The notes under the pieces are model-generated. The model saw nothing but the letters and a program-made list of their open reading frames with translations, did no database searches and was not told the origin of the DNA. Position numbers and translations under genes: made by a program. A stretch of 64,000 nucleotides of DNA, taken from assembly GCA_021292105.1 (NCBI GenBank), contig CM037864.1:6815143-6879142 (forward strand), written 5' to 3'. Within the stretch, counting starts at the first letter, position 1. Each line of letters begins with the position of its first letter. This DNA is from Anadara kagoshimensis (Eukaryota; Mollusca; Bivalvia; Arcoida; Arcidae). Of this stretch, positions 1 to 10,254 are shown piece after piece.

Positions 1-283
1 TTCTGGTTGTTCTGTGATTTGTAAAGATGTGTCAATTTGGCGATAAACTGAAAAAAACAAATTGAAATCGATTGAGTACTTGATATCATTCATTGAAGAA
101 TATAAAAATACATTAGTCGTATAAAAGATAAAGGTCGTGTTACACAACAAGTACTATTATGAACATGTACAGTACAGGGCTGAGTAACTTGAAGCTATTT
201 TAGCAGTTAAGAACACTTAACGCCTTTGTGTTATATAGCCATTTAGTTGTCGTAACTGGTAAGATAGCTTCGAGTTACCCAGT

Positions 284-490
284 CCAGATCTGTCAAAAGT
301 TTAATATTGTGCTAACGGAAAGCAGTCAAAGTTCGACTGTAGAGTGTTGGAGATATGAATAGCTGTGACCAAAAACCTGCCGAATTATATATAGATAGCT
401 ACTGTCGAGATCGATATAGCTAACGAAGGATCGAAGTGAGTTGCTGATTCGATACTTATACGTTGGCTTAGTGTTAAACTTTCGACAAAT
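284..490. mobile_element. T1-family MITE copy (degenerate)
   Basis: Short non-autonomous inverted-repeat element. The left end (agatctgtcaaaagtttaa) and right end (ttagtgttaaactttcgaca) are near reverse complements, and the middle carries the family's typical words (tcgagatcgatatagc). It is one of at least nine copies of the same 200-250 bp family in this window, called T1 here. No coding capacity. Superfamily not assigned, because no clear target duplication is visible. Confidence 0.7.
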
Positions 491-577
491 ATGCAATGGT
501 AAATCTTGGCATGAATTTTCTCGGTTTACGAAACGGCGTCGATATGTGTGTGTGAGAAGCACATTAGGCATCTCAAT

Positions 578-665
578 TACAGTACAAACAAGTCAAAAGC
601 TTAACACTAGGTTACCGAATAAATTTTAAATCGACAACTTGTTTGCTATATCTCGGTAGATTTTT
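578..665. mobile_element. Partial T1-family MITE end
   Basis: The sequence acagtacaaacaagtcaaaa followed by gcttaacactaggttaccga matches one T1 terminal inverted repeat, and 'atatctcggtaga' matches T1 interior. The matching opposite end is not found nearby, so this is a truncated copy. Confidence 0.45.
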
Positions 666-825
666 TAAGTTGTTAAATATATATCGCCAGCTCTTCAGTC
701 ACTAGCGTATCTATGATACGACTGCTTTTGTTAGCAAGGAAAGTGAGTGTTCCAAAATGGTAAGCAATTCATGTTTAGATAGATAGACACATCACATATA
801 TCATCAAAAGCAAGAATAATAAGAG

Positions 826-925
826 CATGGAACTATGATACGTCAAATATATCCATGGTAATTTTGGATACAAAGACATCATAATTGTCAACAAAATTTC
901 GATGACGGTCATAAAACTTTTTTTT
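826..925 (+). repeat. Fragment of dispersed repeat R2
   Basis: The words 'gtcaaatatatccatgg', 'ttttggatacaaagacatca' and 'gacggtcataaaactttt' recur at 4440-4510 (+) and, on the opposite strand, at 3652-3735 and 6955-7020. This is a short piece of an unclassified dispersed repeat. Confidence 0.6.
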
Positions 926-1466
926 ATCTTATGAATAAATGAAAGAATCAATAAGTCAAGAATTAGAACATTTTCAATCAGACAAGTTTTTTGTCTACTG
1001 TGTTAAAATTTCAATACAAAACATTTTGTCACGGTTTCTGGACAACTTCACGCCCACACACTAATTAACAAATTGACAATGGGGTCATCTTCATATTCAT
1101 AACAAATACTATCAATGGTCGGATAATCACAAATTACGTCATCGCCATTGTGTATGTATCCTCAATACAAATTTCCAACCCGGAAATCAATAGTCGCCAT
1201 TGATTGCCATAGTGACCGATCAACCAGGTACGTCATCTGGAATCCCTCTTCAGGGAAAACATTTTGATAGGTGATTCCGGACAGACCATTCTATATTGAA
1301 TATTGAGTTTCATGTCATGGCATTAATTTGTGACCTTTGCGTCACAGTCGATGCAGAACAAGCCGTCTGCTTGTCAGTTGCGACAAAGTGTGTTTACCAG
1401 AAATAAATTGAAGTATCGATGGTTACAATCCACTTGTATGGTTGTCTGATAGTCAGTTTTGTAAAA
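926..1466. other. No gene or clear repeat seen
   Basis: A+T-rich sequence without an exon-like reading frame, RNA gene or recognised repeat. It contains several 'tcaatggt/atcgccaatt'-like words but no clean structure. Confidence 0.4.
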
Positions 1467-1703
1467 TACAGGTCTGTCCAAAGTTTAACACTAAGACAAC
1501 TAATTCGTGAGGAATCAGCAGTTCTGAAAACACTGACCCCTCGATAGCTATATCTCAATATCTTTTTAGCTATCTCTTGATAACCTCTTAGCCATCTCTC
1601 GATCATTTTTCTGTTAGTGGTTATCCATATCTCGGCCACTCGACTACAGCCGAGCTTTGACTACCTTAAAGTGTTAAACTTTCGACATGTCTGTACTGTA
1701 ATT
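1467..1703. mobile_element. T1-family MITE, nearly complete
   Basis: Starts acaggtctgtccaaagttta and ends aaactttcgacatgtctgta, which are inverted repeats of each other with few mismatches. The interior is built of degenerate 'atctctcgataNc' phrases, also seen in the copies at 4.8, 11.7, 15.2 and 20.8 kb. Reading frames across it are incidental. Confidence 0.8.
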
Positions 1704-2084
1704 GTGATTTATGTCACGTATAAAGTTCTTAATTGGAAAATCACTGCCAGATACCGATGTTTTTGTAATTTTATTGGGAAAATTATCGATAGCTTATCAT
1801 GTCCAATCCATACTGAAAGTGTTGGAGTGAATGAGTTTATTTGACTTATTGGAAAGTTACTATGATTTTGAATTGTATAGGATACCCTTGTACCCGATAA
1901 AAACCAATTATCTCCATATCTTCATCAAGCCCACACAGAACTTTTTGCACCTGGATCTGTCCGAGACGCTGAACATTTAATTTGAAAATCATTGCTATAG
2001 TGAAATGATTTTTATTATTTGGTACATGGTATATGTATGATCGAATTGCGTTGTGGATTGTAGTGGTGGTGTTTAACTGCTCAG

Positions 2085-2247
2085 TCAAGATTCTTTCACT
2101 TATATTGAGCGGTCAGGTCTGGAAAGATGGAGAAAACTGGGATATCCGGGCTTCTGCAAGCAAAATGACAGACTTTCTCAGACAAGGTTCTGCTCGAGTG
2201 GCGATGAAAAGTACTGTTGATCCCCAAACTTTAACTCTAACTTAAGC
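2085..2247 (+). CDS. Candidate terminal coding exon of an unidentified gene
   Basis: A possible last exon. A T-rich stretch ends in 'aactgctcag' (acceptor AG at 2083-2084), followed in phase 1 by an uninterrupted frame reading KILSLILSGQVWKDGENWD, continuing through IRASASKMTDFLRQGSARVAM, and stopping at TAA (2243-2245). The composition is protein-like: balanced codon use, two tryptophans, charged and hydrophobic residues mixed. A canonical AATAAA follows about 120 bases after the stop. Upstream exons would lie before the window or be hidden in 1-2000; none was found. I do not recognise the family. The exon could be an old pseudogene fragment, since only about 53 residues are visible. Confidence 0.4.
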
Positions 2248-2363
2248 TATGCATTAGTGGTTGCATTTTTGTGTGTGCTTTTGTACCTTTAACACACTTA
2301 TGAAATTGTCATAATAGAACATAGATTATAGGTTACTATTATTGATTAATATTACTGCTTTTT

Positions 2364-2369
2364 AATAAA
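2364..2369 (+). terminator. Candidate polyadenylation signal
   Basis: AATAAA in 'ctttttaataaatccgcgg', about 120 bases after the stop codon of the candidate exon at 2085-2247. AATAAA is common by chance in A+T-rich DNA; it gains weight only from its position. Confidence 0.35.
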
Positions 2370-2572
2370 TCCGCGGTCTATCTTCAACGGTATGTGTGGA
2401 AATGTCCCAAAATATAACTAATACAAAAAAAGTCTGTTTAATTTCATAAAAAAGCCATATGGGATATTAGCTTATTACGTTTTTCTGATATATATTTTTC
2501 TGGATGAATATAACTGTCACATAAAGTATATTCCCTTTTAGTAAATGAACATTTTTTATTCTAGTAACTGTC

Positions 2573-2722
2573 AATTGTTAAGAAATCCCCAAAGAGGTAG
2601 TAGGTTTAATTTCGTAAAATAGAGCCCATCCTGAATAAGTCCAAGACCATTATTAGGAAATCCCGATAGAGACAGTCGGTTAATTTCTTAAAACATCTAT
2701 ATAGAGATTCCATCCTTAATAA
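2573..2722. repeat. Two-copy direct repeat (about 75 bp)
   Basis: 'aagaaatccccaaagaggta...aatttcgtaaaatagagcccatcctgaataagtc' recurs as 'aggaaatcccgatagagaca...aatttcttaaaac...ttccatccttaataagtc'. The copies are diverged. No coding function. Confidence 0.6.
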
Positions 2723-2872
2723 GTCTACTTGGATGAATTAGATAAGATAAGATTAAATTATCCTGTTTAAGGCCAGTCAATACACTTACCATTTCTTATC
2801 TTATTTACAGAAGTCATCCATTTATATAATGTAAGCTAAATGGCTAAATGTTATCGACATAAATACATACAA

Positions 2873-3260
2873 AATTGATTGATCGATTGATTGAATGTTG
2901 CTTAACGTCGCATCAGCAATTATTCAGCTATTCGCAAAGAGAACTATTTTATTAATCTCTATGGATTAATCTATGAACAATTTTGTGTATGCATGTGAAG
3001 TGCAAGTGTGTTTTATGGTCTGCCTTGTACTAGCGTGCACACGGGGCGACTTTAACGTGCTAGCTCACAGAGTCAGTACGTCGCAGACAATCGTACCACT
3101 CCCCTAGTCCATTATACTGATACCAGGTGAATCAGTAAAGCCCAACGGCAAAAAAATCACTTTTCCACATGTGGTCTGAGCGGGACTCGAAATCACGGCG
3201 GTGAGAGACCCTGGATTTGATGACTCGCGTCTTATCCATTAGGCGACCACGGCCTCATAA
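2873..3260 (-). mobile_element. tRNA-derived SINE with target site duplication
   Basis: Read on the minus strand from 3258, it opens with a tRNA-like head: box-A-like 'tggtcgcctaatggataag' and box-B-like 'atttcgagtcc', the spacing expected of a pol III promoter. The head resembles an arginine-type tRNA. The 3' end (plus-strand 2873-2895) is a run of 'attgattgatcg' simple units. The body is flanked by aaatacatacaa (2861-2872) and aaatacacacaa (3261-3272), an 11/12 match that fits a LINE-mobilised target duplication. The family name is not assigned from memory. Confidence 0.8.
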
Positions 3261-3468
3261 AAATACACACAAGAGCTTTATATCTAAAATCTATATTATA
3301 TAACATTAACCAAATGCATGCGTTTACGTATCGTGATTTATGTCATTTTTTGGGGAAAAAAATAAATCCATTCAACAGCACCACATAACAATTGTAAAAT
3401 ATTATAAAATAAAACATGATAGTAAAACATCATTCTAGTTGTTCTCACAGCAAAACCTCGTTTTACTA

Positions 3469-3482
3469 CCCCCCCCCCCCCC
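3469..3482. repeat. Poly-C tract
   Basis: Run of about 13 cytosines at 3470-3482, interrupted by a G. Length in the assembly is likely unreliable. Confidence 0.8.
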
Positions 3483-3651
3483 GCCCGATAACTTTGCCAG
3501 CTTGCTTGTCATCACAGTAAAACCTAATTATAATATCCCTTGATAACCACTCTATGGTAAAGCTTGTTTCCACTACGGCAACTTCATACGAAGCAAACTG
3601 CTTACAAATAAAATGTTGACCAAGAGATATTGCAAGCCTAGGCTTATCACG

Positions 3652-3737
3652 GCTCTCAAAAAGTTTTATGACCGTCATCACAATATTGTTGATAACTAAG
3701 ATGTCTCTGTGTCCAAAATTATCCTGGATATATTGAC
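3652..3737 (-). repeat. Fragment of dispersed repeat R2
   Basis: Reverse-strand match to 826-925: 'aaaagttttatgaccgtc', 'gatgtctctgtgtccaaaat', 'atcctggatatatt'. It abuts the T2 element that follows. Confidence 0.6.
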
Positions 3738-3945
3738 CTGTCTGGTTGACCTTTAATTAGGAATATTCATATACGGTGGTCCACCCAATATATGCATAGT
3801 GTTGGGATACATTAAAATTACACATTCCCCATAATGTAGACGAAAATTAATAATCACACCTGTTTTCCTATAAATAAATGTACTGGTCCATACTAAATAT
3901 TTAAATTAAATGTCAAGCGGACAGGTCAATGTTGCTTGGAATCAG
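3735..3945. mobile_element. T2-family MITE
   Basis: Begins 'atattgacctgtctggttga' and ends 'tcaagcggacaggtcaatgt', a near-perfect inverted repeat. The interior ('gaatattcatatacggtgg', 'ctataaataaatgtac') matches the element at 19532-19775. The termini contain paired TGACCT/AGGTCA words. No coding capacity. Confidence 0.7.
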
Positions 3946-4170
3946 TACACACCTTAATCAATACAATTCCTAACATGAATACAATATCGCACTATTAAAC
4001 AAACACGTCGAGTATGTTAGATAAATAATTACTGTCATATTAGATGAAAAAAGTCATGTTTGTTACACAATGAAATCAGACACAAAACTATTAGTCCGAT
4101 AAACAAACATATCATAATTATTATCAATTATATGACAAACACTCTCAAATGTCTAAAAACAAATCGATAA
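3946..4170. other. A+T-rich, nothing recognised
   Basis: Contains 'aaacaaac/atatgacaaac' words and no supportable gene. Confidence 0.4.
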
Positions 4171-4174
4171 AAAA

Positions 4175-4510
4175 CATACTAATACATGTTCAAATCACAA
4201 TCCAAAAAGCAAAGTAAAAATCTGATACTGTCAAATGTCCAAAAGCTAATAAGCATACTAATCTATGTTCAAATCAAAATCCGAAAAGAAAAGTAAAAAC
4301 TTTGGAACCCTCAAATTAGGTGAGACGTGAACTTCCACCAGGGAAGCGAGGCCGCGTGTTCCGGAAGGGTAAGCGCCTTCTGTTTGGCTAGCTACACCCA
4401 ATGCGTGTGTAATCGAAATGAAATGAACATGGATCAATGGTTGAAGTCAAATATATATATTAGGGTAATTTTGAATACAAAGAGTGAAGACATCGTACTT
4501 AACAACAATG
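4175..4510 (+). repeat. Dispersed repeat R2, long copy
   Basis: Carries 'gtgaacttccaccagggaag', 'tccggaagggtaagcgcctt' and 'tttggctagctacaccca'. The same words recur inverted at 6955-7205. A piece of about 85 bp ('actaatNcatgttcaaatca...gtaaaaa') is duplicated at 4180-4230 and 4257-4305. Any ORF starting near 4327 lies inside this repeat and is not a gene. Confidence 0.65.
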
Positions 4511-4803
4511 TCCATGTATACTGTGATGATGGCCATATACATGCCTATATATATTTTTTTAATTTTCTGATAGAAATATTTCAAAACTTAACAAAAATTG
4601 CGAAATGATAAATTAATTGAGCAGGTCAAAGAGTAAAATTCCAATTTAATCTACCATCAATTTAGAAGCCGTCATCTAAAGAATTATAAACTGATATTAA
4701 AAGTGAACATGACGTTCAGCATGGCTTTATGTAGAGGTTTGTGTAAACTGTGAATCCCACTTGTGTAATAAAGGTATTGATTTTAACAGAACATTTTATA
4801 GAG

Positions 4804-5013
4804 AACAGACCTGTCGAAAGTTAAACAATAAGCTTACGAGTTAAATCGGCAGCTCAGCTCAAGCCTTCCATAGCTACATTGCGACAGCTTTGTGACAGCC
4901 AGCTGTTCTCAATATTCGGAAATTATCTGTCCATATCTCGGCCACTCGACCGTCTAGTTTCGACTCTTCGTTAGATCAGTGTTAAACTTTCAACAGGTCT
5001 GTACTGTATATAG
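4804..5013. mobile_element. T1-family MITE, nearly complete
   Basis: Left end 'acagacctgtcgaaagttaa' and right end 'taaactttcaacaggtctgt' are inverted repeats. The interior includes 'atctcggccactcgaccg', shared with the copy at 1467-1703. Confidence 0.8.
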
Positions 5014-5032
5014 GAAAACATTAACACTGACA

Positions 5033-5594
5033 GGTACAGAACTGTCGAGAGATAAACACTGATTAATCAATGCTCGGTGCCCGAGGGGTCAAGACACGTC
5101 GGATAGCTAGTGGTTAAAACCTGCTAAGACATAGATAGCACCTGCCGAGATATAGGTAACGGGAAGCTGAGATTCACCACCGATTCGACAGACATGTCGA
5201 AAGTTTCACAATGAGCTAACAAGGAGGAGGAGGCGGTCAAAACTTGAAGCTCGGTGTCCGAGGGGTCGATATATATCGGATAGTAAGTTGTGGTAAAAAC
5301 CTGCCGAGACATAAATAAAAGCTGACGAGATATAGATAACGACAGGCTGAGATAAACTGCCGATTCGGCACCAATTCGACAAGTACAGTACAGATATGTC
5401 GAGTTTCACAAGGATCTAACAAAAAGGGGGTAGAAATAAAGCTCTCGAGTGGCCAAAATGTGGATAGATTTTGTTCAAAAATTGAGACCAGCTTGCTGTC
5501 ATTAAGCTGTTCCTAAGGGAGATCTAAGATGAGCTGTTGATTTGGCACTGACTTGTTAGCTTAGTGTTAAACTTTAGACAAGTCTGTACTGTAT
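5033..5594. mobile_element. Two or three nested or tandem T1 copies
   Basis: Successive T1 left ends occur at about 5033 (acagaactgtcgagagataa), 5187 (acagacatgtcgaaagtttc) and 5390 (acagatatgtcgagtttcac). One T1 right end occurs at 5562-5592 (taaactttagacaagtctgt). The phrases 'gctcggtgNccgaggggtc' and 'aaaacctgcNNagacata' are each present twice, about 180 bp apart. This suggests local duplication or insertion of one copy into another. Confidence 0.65.
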
Positions 5595-5666
5595 ATAACC
5601 AGGAAGTAAATCGTTTGATGGTTTTATAAACTACATCACAGATGAAACAAGCATCAACGCCAAAAC

Positions 5667-5950
5667 GGAATGAAACAAGATTCAAAAACACAAAAATGTC
5701 CTTAAAATGAGCTGAGACAAGCATCAAAAACACAAAAATGTCCTTACAATGAGCTAAAAAGCTTCAATAACACAAAAATATCCTTTCAATGAGCTGAAAA
5801 AAGCTTCAATATCACAAAAATATCCTTACAATTTCCTTACAATGACTGAAATAAGCCTCAAAACACAAAAAATGTCCTTACAATGAACTAAAACAAGGAT
5901 AAAAACACAAAAATATCCTTACAATGGGCTAAAACAAGCATAAAAACGCA
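5667..5950. repeat. Degenerate tandem repeat, about 43 bp
   Basis: About six units of 'caagcNtcaaaaacacaaaaa' plus 'tgtccttacaatgagctaaaa'. Units vary in length and the array decays at both ends. Confidence 0.8.
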
Positions 5951-6002
5951 ATTAAAACGAAAATCACTAAAGACTCGTAAATCTGTTAGATAATGGTCGC
6001 CA

Positions 6003-6240
6003 TGTCGTAATTTTCGTAAATTATAGGGGTGAATCCATCGAGAATAGGTTCTTGTTCAAAGGATCCAATTTCCTACATAACCAACGCAAGCAAAAACATT
6101 AACTTGACAATAATGCAAGCAACACGAACCCATAAAAGTTACAATTAACGACGGAAACAGCCAAACGTGTAATTTCGTTAATTACTGGGGTGAATCCATC
6201 GAAAATGGGTTCTTTGTCAACCTATCTGGAATACCTACAT
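6003..6240. repeat. Direct repeat pair
   Basis: 'aattttcgtaaattatagggg' plus 'tgaatccatcgagaataggt' at 6010-6053 recurs as 'aatttcgttaattactgggg' plus 'tgaatccatcgaaaatgggt' at 6171-6211. Both copies are followed by a 'ctacataaNccaNN' word. Unclassified. Confidence 0.6.
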
Positions 6241-6504
6241 AAACCATATTAAAGGAAGAAAGAGAATATGCTTATTTGGCGACAACCAACACACATAACA
6301 TCAAAAGTCTGTGAAGGAAACTATCTAAGAAAAGACAGGATGTTTTGACCTTTAAATGAACTGTGAAATGTGACAAATTAATAAACTATTTCCTTACTCT
6401 TACTAATGAGAAACCTACAAGTACAATATGTACGGATCAGTGAAGTGGTTAAAGTACTTTCGATGGGGTATCAACAATACCTACAATCTTTTAACCAGAA
6501 AATA

Positions 6505-6681
6505 CAGTCCAATCTGCCTTAAATGTCACCTCTATATAAGGGCCACCTGCTTATAAAGACCAGTAGAATTGTATACCAATCGTTCTGTAATCAAATTGTT
6601 TAAACCTGTATATAAAGGCCACCTCTATATAGGCCACTTTAACTGGTTTCCTTTGGTGGCCTTTATAGACAAGTTTGACTG
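6505..6681. mobile_element. Tc1/mariner-like MITE with TA flanks
   Basis: 177-bp element beginning CAGTCCAATCTG and ending AAGTTTGACTG, flanked on both sides by TA (6503-6504 and 6682-6683). Its interior repeats 'tataaaggccacctctatat' in both orientations. TA target duplication and CAGT termini are the usual signature of Tc1/mariner-derived MITEs. No transposase. Confidence 0.65.
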
Positions 6682-6954
6682 TAAACTGACGATCCCTGAA
6701 TGTATGTATGTCACAGTTATTCATAAGATTGTTTTTAAATTCGAAAATGTTGAAATGATGTACTGAGCTTAGTAAAGACAGTTTGAAGATGCAGCTCAAT
6801 AAGCAAATAGCTCAATAACGTTTTTGACTATGGTACAGATAACAAGACAAAAACAATAAGTAACAATTCGTGGCCAGTAACCAAAGAAACAATACAGAGA
6901 TTCCATTCGATGTTTTGTTATAAATAGGCGCAATTTCATATATTCTTAGGAAAG

Positions 6955-7205
6955 TTTTATGGCTGTTGATAAGTATGATGTCTCTGTGTCCAGGATTGCC
7001 CTGGGTATATTTGATGTCTCATAGTGCCATGTTCCTTTCAAACAATTTTGATTACACACGTGGCCGGTGTAGCTAGCTAAACAGGAGGTGCTTAGCCTTC
7101 CGGAGCACCCGGCCTCACTTCCCTGACGGAAGTTCACGTGTCTAACCAAACTTGTCAGTCCCAAGTTTTTACTTTGCTTTTGGATTGTTATTCGGACATG
7201 GATTA
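6955..7205 (-). repeat. Dispersed repeat R2, inverted copy
   Basis: Reverse complement of 4175-4510: 'cacgtggccggtgtagctag', 'aggaggtgcttagccttccg', 'cctgacggaagttcacgtg', then 'ttttactttgcttttggattg'. Diverged by roughly 15-20 percent by eye. Confidence 0.65.
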
Positions 7206-7730
7206 ATATGTTTGTTTTTTATTCTTCTAATTTTGCAGAAACAACAGCAACAACAAAAACACCAACAACAGCAATGGAAATAAAATAAACCTGAACATTT
7301 CATATTTTGCATAAGTTATATTTGGCATTCGATAATTTCATCAAAACCTGTAAAATGTCATCCGATAAATTTTGTAGGAACAAACCCTAGTTCCTACAAA
7401 CCAGCATTGGTTAAATTGAAAACTGAGAGTTGGCAGAACTTAAAAAATCTATTTAATTTAACTTGCCTCAAAACTTCAGATATCTAATCTACCTCGTCCT
7501 ATTTTATTGAGTATTGTTGTATTTCGATTTTGAATGTTCAGTTATAATATATTTTATTTTATGTTTTTTTTTTATTTATTTTATTTTGTGTTTTTTGTTA
7601 TTGTGTTTTTATTGTTTTGCTTTGGGTTTTATGTGTATTTGTGTGTTTATATGAGCTTTGCCACCAGTGCTTTCAATGTGTATCGTATATCGTATAAATG
7701 TAGTTTTTGCATTGTTTGTTCCAGTAATTG
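7206..7730. other. Low-complexity A+T- and T-rich stretch
   Basis: Contains a caa/aac-rich segment (7238-7275) and a long T-rich segment (7540-7650). No gene supported; the Phe/Tyr-rich frame here is an artefact of T-richness. Confidence 0.5.
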
Positions 7731-7985
7731 AGTCGAGCTGAGTTGAGTAATGGTGTTTTTCAGTCCCAGTCAAGAATATTTTACTTACATCGTGACGTCG
7801 CCGGCTATAGGCGAAGTTGCATAAATTTTGCCTGTGCGTTACGCTAATGGCATTATACAGCAGGATTCTTTATCGTACCAAGCCTGCCATGACACAGGAC
7901 TTCGTTTATTTTAAGTTCCCATCCGAGGAGTTAATTTTATAATCCCGAGTGCTTGGTGAAAAAAACAGTCACTACCCAATGCCAA
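7731..7985 (-). mobile_element. SINE-A copy, 5'-truncated
   Basis: Minus-strand copy of the most common SINE here. The tail (plus strand 'gagctgagttgagtaatggt') is the reverse complement of 'accattactcaactcaact'. The body words 'ggcaaaatttatgcaact', 'aatgccattagcgtaacgc' and 'gggaacttaaaataaacgaa' match copies at 26.8, 29.8 and 37.5 kb. The tRNA-like head is missing. Confidence 0.75.
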
Positions 7986-8082
7986 AGTAATTGTTCAGTA
8001 ATGTGTTACTCAGTTTTCTCCTCGATTACGATTGTTTTCATTTAAATATAATCCATTATCATCAAAATTATGAATCATTTTC

Positions 8083-8304
8083 ATGAAGTTTAAAGTTATA
8101 TTGTCAACTACCTTCTACTTTTGTATGCTATTCTTATATTATGGAGGGAAACATAACAATGAAAAAAAACAACAACAGCAGCAGCAACGTACAGCAAAAG
8201 TAATAATATTAGGTATTCGGTATATTTTTACAGAAACAAGCATTCAAGCATTGGTCATCAATGCTACTGCCAACTTCGTACTACTCAAAATTCGTCTTAA
8301 TTAG
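8083..8304 (+). other. Short open frame, probably non-coding
   Basis: A frame with a Gln run from (caa/cag)n at 8169-8187. No splice context, no family resemblance, A+T-rich codons. Recorded because it spans a gene-free gap; I do not regard it as a gene. Confidence 0.2.
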
Positions 8305-8579
8305 AATTTGACTTGCACAGCAACGGTTAAATAATTCTAGTCATTTGACTTACGATATCTGACAATGTCACATTGAGGACTAATTGCAGTAGCGTGTCAA
8401 AAGTCATAAATTACATTAAGGAATTTTTTGAATTGGAAAATACTTCAAAGACTTTGACCCGCTCGTATAACAGCTTCAATAAATCCCAAGATAATGTAAC
8501 ATTAAGATAACGCTGAATTGTTGATTACTATTTTTTCTACTTTCCGATATTCTGTTGCCCTGTGGCCATATTTAGTCTC

Positions 8580-8795
8580 AAGTGTTGGCCCCTCTTACGC
8601 CTAGGTGCCAGCTCGGGGCAGTTTCCAGTATGAAAAAGTTTGTAACTTCGCTTGCTGAAGATCAATAGTTTTCTCGGTCACTCAAGTTTTCCCAACCATC
8701 ACAGATCACTGACCGCCTCGATATAAGTGACAGAATCTTGACTGCGACGTAAAGGACCATTACTCCACCCTACCATGCCAGGACCAACTGCCTCG
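8580..8795 (+). mobile_element. SINE-B copy
   Basis: Contains 'gaaaaagtttgtaacttcgc', 'ttgctgaagatcaatagttt', 'tctcggtcactcaagttttc', then 'cctcgatataagtgacagaa' and 'accattactccaccc'. The same order of words occurs at 20036-20275 and 23580-23745. It shares the 'tcgatataagtga...ttgact' tail module with SINE-A, so the two families probably use the same LINE partner. Confidence 0.6.
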
Positions 8796-9115
8796 ATATA
8801 AGTCAAAGAATCATAAACACCATTACTCCCAATTTTGTTTTGTGACCTTGATTGGACTGGGGTGTTTTTTTTTTCTTTTGAAGAACATATTTTTTAGCTA
8901 AATAACTGCTTTATTAAATTTTAGGTCGCGATGCCAATTAATCAAATGTCACAGATTCTCGGAAGTTGCTGATAAAGCGTAGCTATTTATAGACATTAAT
9001 TTTTTACGATATCATCTCTTCTTATGACTTGGAGCAAAACAGTTAGTCGATTAATGTTCATATTGTTATGTCGTGATGACATCATGTCAAAGAAAAATTA
9101 ACTGCAGAAGCAAAG
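8796..9115. other. No gene seen
   Basis: A decayed second SINE-B tail ('accaactgcctcgatataag', 8781-8830) followed by A+T-rich DNA. Confidence 0.4.
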
Positions 9116-9660
9116 TAAGGTAAAATCTCTTTATAATGTCCCTCCTCCATAACCTTGCCAACTCCTGGCCCGTAGCAGCAAATTTAAAAGTTCAGGGGCC
9201 AACATTAAAATGAAGCCTACAGGAAGAAAGATCATATAAATAAACAACAAGACGAAAACGGAAAAAAAATATTTTCCGAAACCGTATCGTCAAAATAAAA
9301 TTGATAATTTATATTGAATTATACTGCGTTTTACTGAGATATCTACTGACTTTAAATGAATTGCATGTCTTAGTTACTGAATGAAATTTTAGCCAAAAAA
9401 GTCCCCCCCCCTGCCCCCCCCTTTCCTACGGGCCTGCACTCATTTAACGCTAGTCGATGTATGTTTATAACTTGCAGTCGTGATGTCAAAGATATACTAA
9501 TTGTACGGTAAAGCTTCTTTATAATGACCATCGACTTTGCTACCTCATTCAACGCGAAATTTTAGAATACCCCAATTCCATTTTTCTATGTTATTCTTTA
9601 TAAGATGTCCTTATTTTATCCCCTAACCCCTTTATAATGCCCCTACAGAATTATTCCGTC
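9116..9660. repeat. Relics of a 'ggtaaaNctctttataatg' repeat
   Basis: 'aaggtaaaatctctttataatgtcc' (9117), 'acggtaaagcttctttataatg' (9504) and 'acccctttataatgcccc' (9627) are related words, also seen at 3510-3560 as 'acagtaaaacctaattataat'. Decayed copies of one dispersed repeat with C-rich runs at 9403-9422. Confidence 0.45.
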
Positions 9661-9729
9661 ATATTAAACAACAAATATTTGCAAGTCCCCAAATCAATTT
9701 CTTAACTATAAGCCTTCCTCGTAAAGATG

Positions 9730-9775
<46 letters not shown>
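9730..9775. repeat. (CA)n microsatellite
   Basis: Uninterrupted run of about 23 CA units. Confidence 0.95.
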
Positions 9776-9777
<2 letters not shown>

Positions 9778-10035
9778 ATACCGTACTGGTAGGGTTCGGA
9801 TGTGTTTCCCGACAACCGGCATCACGTGGTAGAGAGGACAACAATAACAAAACAATTCTCATTAATCAATCACTATACACAATTATGAAATCGACAACTA
9901 TTTGATCCAATCAGACATATTAGAATGTATAATGTACACATCATTAGATGTCACATTTCACGATTTGTATCACCTTTATGTTTTGTGTATGAGAGATTAC
10001 ACATTTAAGTGGTATAATAGCAATAATCATCTTAC

Positions 10036-10130
10036 CTGCGTGATTGGGAAATAACACAATAAACAGTATAAGTATAGCGATTCCTGACACTGAACGAATT
10101 AGCAGCCTTTTGTAAAACCGCATGTTGAAT
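10036..10130 (-). CDS. Candidate first coding exon, membrane anchor
   Basis: On the minus strand a pyrimidine-rich tract ending 'tatatttttag' (acceptor) precedes ATTCAAC and an ATG at 10123. The frame encodes MRFYKRLLIRSVSG, then IAILILFIVLFPNHA, and runs into a consensus donor CAG|GTAAGA at 10036/10035, leaving phase 1 (29 codons plus one base). Short basic N-terminus plus a 12-15 residue hydrophobic segment is the layout of a signal-anchor or signal peptide. It is typical of first coding exons of type II Golgi glycosyl- or sulfotransferases, but also of secreted proteins. The next exon should lie at lower coordinates; none was recognised in 1-10000. Function not assigned. Confidence 0.45.
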
Positions 10131-10215
10131 CTAAAAATATAAAAAAAATGGTGACAAATTTTAATGCGACACAAAGAACAAACATGAATAGCACATACCT
10201 AAATAAATAAACAAA

Positions 10216-10218
<3 letters not shown>

Positions 10219-10252
<34 letters not shown>
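10219..10252. repeat. (GT)n microsatellite
   Basis: Uninterrupted run of about 17 GT units. Confidence 0.95.

Positions 10253-10254
<2 letters not shown>

Noticed and set aside
1846..2088. 80-codon minus-strand frame
   Set aside because: Partly protein-like (GLDEDMEIIGFYRV) but no convincing donor/acceptor pair, and it overlaps the better-supported plus-strand exon.
9659..9862. Frame with a Cys-Val run, resembling a secreted peptide
   Set aside because: The run is the translated (CA)n microsatellite.
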